A DNA stretch of 64,000 bases from Oscillospiraceae bacterium (lineage in GTDB: Bacteria > Bacillota > Clostridia > UMGS1810): the NCBI GenBank assembly GCA_015069095.1, contig SVJH01000007.1, positions 1 through 64,000 of the forward strand. Direction: 5' to 3'. Both the position numbers and the translations under genes were made by a program. The notes under the pieces were generated by a model that worked only from the letters and a program-made list of their open reading frames with translations, ran no database searches and was not told the DNA's origin. Below are positions 61,547 through 64,000 of the stretch, one piece after another (the stretch's first letter is position 1; every line of letters begins with the position of its first letter).

Positions 61547-62512
61547 ATGGAAACTCAAAAGACAATTGGCGTATTGACAAGTGGCGGAGATGCTCCCGGC
61601 ATGAATGCGGCTATAAGAGCCGTAACAAGAGCTGCTCTAAAAAAAGGATATAAAGTTCTTGGTGTTAAAAGGGGATATCATGGCCTTTTAAGAGGTGAAA
61701 TTGAAGTATTAAATTCAAGAAGCGTATCAGAAACACTTCAAAAAGGCGGTACTTTTCTTCAAACTGCAAGAAGTAAAGAATTTGCAACACCTAATGGAAT
61801 AAAAAAAGCAGTAGATGTAGCTAAAATTTTCGGAATGGATGCTCTTGTTGTTATCGGTGGAGACGGTTCTTTTAAAGGTGCAAGAGAACTTGCAAATGCA
61901 GGACTTCCTACAATTGGTATTCCTGGAACAATAGATAACGATATTGCTTCAACAGATTATACTCTTGGTTTTGATACAGCACTTAATACTGCTATGGATG
62001 CTATCGACAAAATCAGAGATACATCTTCAAGCCATGAAAGATGCAGTGTTATTGAAGTAATGGGACGTGATGCAGGATATGTTGCAGTAAATTTAGGTAT
62101 TGCAAACGGTGCAGAAGCAGTAATAATTCCTGAAAGAGATTACGACATAAATGATATCAAAAAAATGATTATCGAAGGAAGCAACAGAGGTAAAAAACAC
62201 TATATCATTATTGTTTCTGAAGGTGTTGGCGGTTCTCAGAAATTATGTAAAGAAATTGAAGAATCGACAGGTATAGAAAGCAGAGTTAGTATTTTAGGAT
62301 ACATTCAAAGAGGTGGAAGCCCAACACTTGTTGACAGAGTAAAAGCAAGTATGATGGGAAGTTATGCAGTTGAACTTATCGAAAAAGGATCTGTAAACAG
62401 AATTATCGGTGAAAAAGACGGCAAACTTGTAGATTATGAAATAAACGAAGCTATTGAAATGAAAAAATCAATTGATGAAAAACTAATTGAACTTGTAGAT
62501 ATACTTTCTTAA
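61547..62512 (+). CDS. pfkA: ATP-dependent 6-phosphofructokinase
   Basis: About 321 residues beginning METQKTIGVLTSGGDAPGMNAAIRAV, with ATP-binding GGDGSFKGA, the catalytic PGTIDNDIASTDYTLGFDTA, EVMGRDAGYVA and LGYIQRGGSPTLVDR. GGDGS with glycine at the next key position marks the ATP rather than pyrophosphate type. It is the committed glycolytic step, fructose 6-phosphate to fructose 1,6-bisphosphate. The ATG has GGAGG 11 nt upstream. First of an operon with pgsA and valS; enolase is at 9697-10980. Confidence 0.95.
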   Translation: METQKTIGVLTSGGDAPGMNAAIRAVTRAALKKGYKVLGVKRGYHGLLRGEIEVLNSRSVSETLQKGGTFLQTARSKEFATPNGIKKAVDVAKIFGMDALVVIGGDGSFKGARELANAGLPTIGIPGTIDNDIASTDYTLGFDTALNTAMDAIDKIRDTSSSHERCSVIEVMGRDAGYVAVNLGIANGAEAVIIPERDYDINDIKKMIIEGSNRGKKHYIIIVSEGVGGSQKLCKEIEESTGIESRVSILGYIQRGGSPTLVDRVKASMMGSYAVELIEKGSVNRIIGEKDGKLVDYEINEAIEMKKSIDEKLIELVDILS

Positions 62513-62534
62513 CTTATAATTCGGAGGGATTAAG

Positions 62535-63065
62535 GTGTCGGTGCCAAATATACTTACAGGAATAAGATTATGCCTTGTTCCTGTTTTCCCGTTTGTATAT
62601 ATGTCGAATATACAAAACGCGCACATATATGCATCAGTCATTTTTATACTTGCGATGATGCTTGATGTGCTTGATGGCTTTATTGCCAGAAAATTTAATA
62701 TGATTACAAAATTTGGCAAGGTGTTTGACCCTCTTGCAGACAAATTTATGGTAATGAGTGTCATTATAACACTTGCTTTTACAGGTAGAATAATCTCGTG
62801 GTTTTTGTGTTTTGTGCTTGTAAAAGAAGTTGGGATGATTATTGCCGGAATATTCCTTTATGAAAAAGAAGATATAGTTATTCCGTCAAATATATTTGGC
62901 AAATTTGCAACATTTGCTATGTTCTTTTTCCTTTTGGTTGCAATGTATTCAGATATTGATTTGACATTTTATTCATTTGCAATGGTTGTTATCATGCTTT
63001 GTGCACTTATTACATATATGATTGAACTTTTCAAAGAAAGAAATAAATCAAGGTCGGATAGTTAA
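62535..63065 (+). CDS. pgsA: CDP-diacylglycerol--glycerol-3-phosphate 3-phosphatidyltransferase
   Basis: 176 residues from a GTG after CGGAGG. It has about five membrane helices and the CDP-alcohol phosphatidyltransferase signature D-G-x2-A-R-x8-G-x3-D-x3-D, seen in DVLDGFIARKFN...FGKVFDPLADK. It makes phosphatidylglycerol phosphate from CDP-diacylglycerol, the entry to phosphatidylglycerol. It is 22 bp after pfkA and just before a small membrane protein gene. Confidence 0.93.
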   Translation: MSVPNILTGIRLCLVPVFPFVYMSNIQNAHIYASVIFILAMMLDVLDGFIARKFNMITKFGKVFDPLADKFMVMSVIITLAFTGRIISWFLCFVLVKEVGMIIAGIFLYEKEDIVIPSNIFGKFATFAMFFFLLVAMYSDIDLTFYSFAMVVIMLCALITYMIELFKERNKSRSDS

Positions 63066-63066
63066 G

Positions 63067-63237
63067 ATGAAAATACTGGCTTATACACTTCTTGTAGTTG
63101 GAGCGTTGATTGCTTTTTTTACAGAGCAACTGCTTTTACTAATTTTTAAAAATGAATCAGATTCATACATTGTTGTATCAAAAATTGCTGGTTTTATAAT
63201 TGCAGTTATCGGTACGGTAATGGTATTTAATTTATAG
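63067..63237 (+). CDS. 56-residue membrane protein of unknown function
   Basis: A 56-codon frame starts 1 bp after the pgsA stop and encodes two hydrophobic helices ([16 protein letters not shown] and [16 protein letters not shown]) joined by a short acidic turn (NESDSY). The gene context (pgsA before, valS after) and the coupling suggest it is translated, although its own ribosome-binding site is weak. Function unknown. Confidence 0.65.
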   Translation: MKILAYTLLVVGALIAFFTEQLLLLIFKNESDSYIVVSKIAGFIIAVIGTVMVFNL

Positions 63238-63250
63238 GAGGCTTTATTTA

Positions 63251-64000
63251 ATGAATAAAGAATTGAACAAAACATATAATCCTAAAGAAGTAGAGGATAG
63301 AATATATGATAATTGGGTGAAAAAAGGATATTTTCACGCTGAGTGTGATCCTGATAAAGAACCTTTTACAATCGTAATTCCACCTCCAAACGTTACAGGA
63401 CAGCTCCATATGGGACATGCACTTGACGAAACACTTCAGGATATACTTATCCGTTACAAAAGAATGATGGGGTACAGTGCGCTTTGGGTTCCGGGAACTG
63501 ACCATGCCGGTATTGCAACTCAGATTAAAGTTGAAGAAAATCTTAGAAAAGACGGAATTACACGTTATGATTTAGGAAGAGAAAAATTCCTTGAAAAAGT
63601 ATGGGAATGGAAAAATCTATACGGAAACAGAATTATAAATCAGCTTAAAAAACTTGGTTCTTCTTGCGATTGGGACAGAGAAAGATTTACAATGGATGAA
63701 GGCTGTTCAAAAGCGGTAAGAGAAGTTTTTGTTAACCTTTATGAAAAGGGTCTTATTTATCAGGGTTCAAGAATTATCAACTGGTGTCCAAACTGTACAA
63801 CTGCACTTTCTGATGCAGAAGTTGAATATGCAGAACAAGCGGGTAATTTCTGGCACATTAAATATCCTCTAAAAGACAGTGATGAATATCTTGTAATTGC
63901 TACTACAAGACCTGAAACACTTTTAGGAGATACAGCAGTTGCCGTTAACCCTGAAGATGAAAGGTATAAAGATATTGTTGGCAAAACTCTCATTTTGCCT
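63251..64000 (+). CDS. valS: Valyl-tRNA synthetase, N-terminal part (cut by window end)
   Basis: The first 250 residues are present. The class I HIGH motif appears as QLHMGHA in [17 protein letters not shown], followed by [12 protein letters not shown], and the start of the CP1 editing domain is seen ([32 protein letters not shown]). It charges tRNA-Val and edits mischarged threonine. The ATG follows GGAGGC at the end of the preceding small gene. There is no T-box in the short leader, in keeping with expression from the pfkA promoter. The KMSKS part lies outside the window. Confidence 0.97.
   Translation, partial: MNKELNKTYNPKEVEDRIYDNWVKKGYFHAECDPDKEPFTIVIPPPNVTGQLHMGHALDETLQDILIRYKRMMGYSALWVPGTDHAGIATQIKVEENLRKDGITRYDLGREKFLEKVWEWKNLYGNRIINQLKKLGSSCDWDRERFTMDEGCSKAVREVFVNLYEKGLIYQGSRIINWCPNCTTALSDAEVEYAEQAGNFWHIKYPLKDSDEYLVIATTRPETLLGDTAVAVNPEDERYKDIVGKTLILP

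Overview
The window is AT-rich DNA from a low-GC, endospore-forming member of the Firmicutes, most likely a gut-type Clostridia. The evidence is near-consensus sigma-A promoters (TTGACA-N17-TATAAT), strong GGAGG ribosome-binding sites, spore genes (a SipL-like SPOCS/LysM protein, SpoVG, a SpoVM-like microprotein), S-layer-homology (SLH) and stalk-domain surface proteins, and the Firmicutes blocks tig-clpP-clpX and rapZ-yvcK-whiA. I cannot name a species from sequence alone.

Layout. 0-0.8 kb: three tRNA-Ser genes behind one consensus promoter, followed downstream by a tandem duplication that carries a tRNA remnant. 0.8-14.7 kb: birA, an alkyltransferase-like gene, a spore morphogenesis gene, and carbohydrate genes (two aldose epimerases, D-lyxose/mannose isomerase, a TIM-barrel sugar isomerase, enolase, an AraC regulator divergent from a GH2 enzyme). 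14.7-15.6 kb: a small cassette (XRE regulator plus Cys-rich lipoprotein) bounded by identical 42-bp repeats. 15.6-21 kb: polA-coaE-lytic transglycosylase, then an MFS transporter and spoVG. 21-24.7 kb: a cobalamin riboswitch followed by two surface proteins with transcobalamin-like (DUF4430) domains. The first also has an alpha-toroid and SLH anchors, which is the overall plan of vertebrate intrinsic factor fused to a cell-wall anchor. I consider this the most interesting system in the window.

24.7-43 kb: a C39-like peptidase, a GH78 alpha-L-rhamnosidase, rsmD-coaD, proBA, NfeD/SPFH, an SLH membrane protein, a MITE-like repeat, a putative metal exporter, a GcnA-like GH20 hexosaminidase and a large modular GH30. 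Together with the GH2 enzyme and the sugar isomerases these indicate a glycan-degrading lifestyle with several wall-attached proteins.

43-64 kb is mostly housekeeping. It holds DUF378, clpX-clpP-tig, a metallophosphoesterase, comEC-holA, a two-gene micro-operon ending in a SpoVM-like 24-residue peptide convergent with rpmB, then a long co-directional run hprK-PHP-ROK kinase-murB-rapZ-yvcK-whiA-dnaE, and a pfkA-pgsA-small membrane protein-valS operon. valS is cut by the window end.
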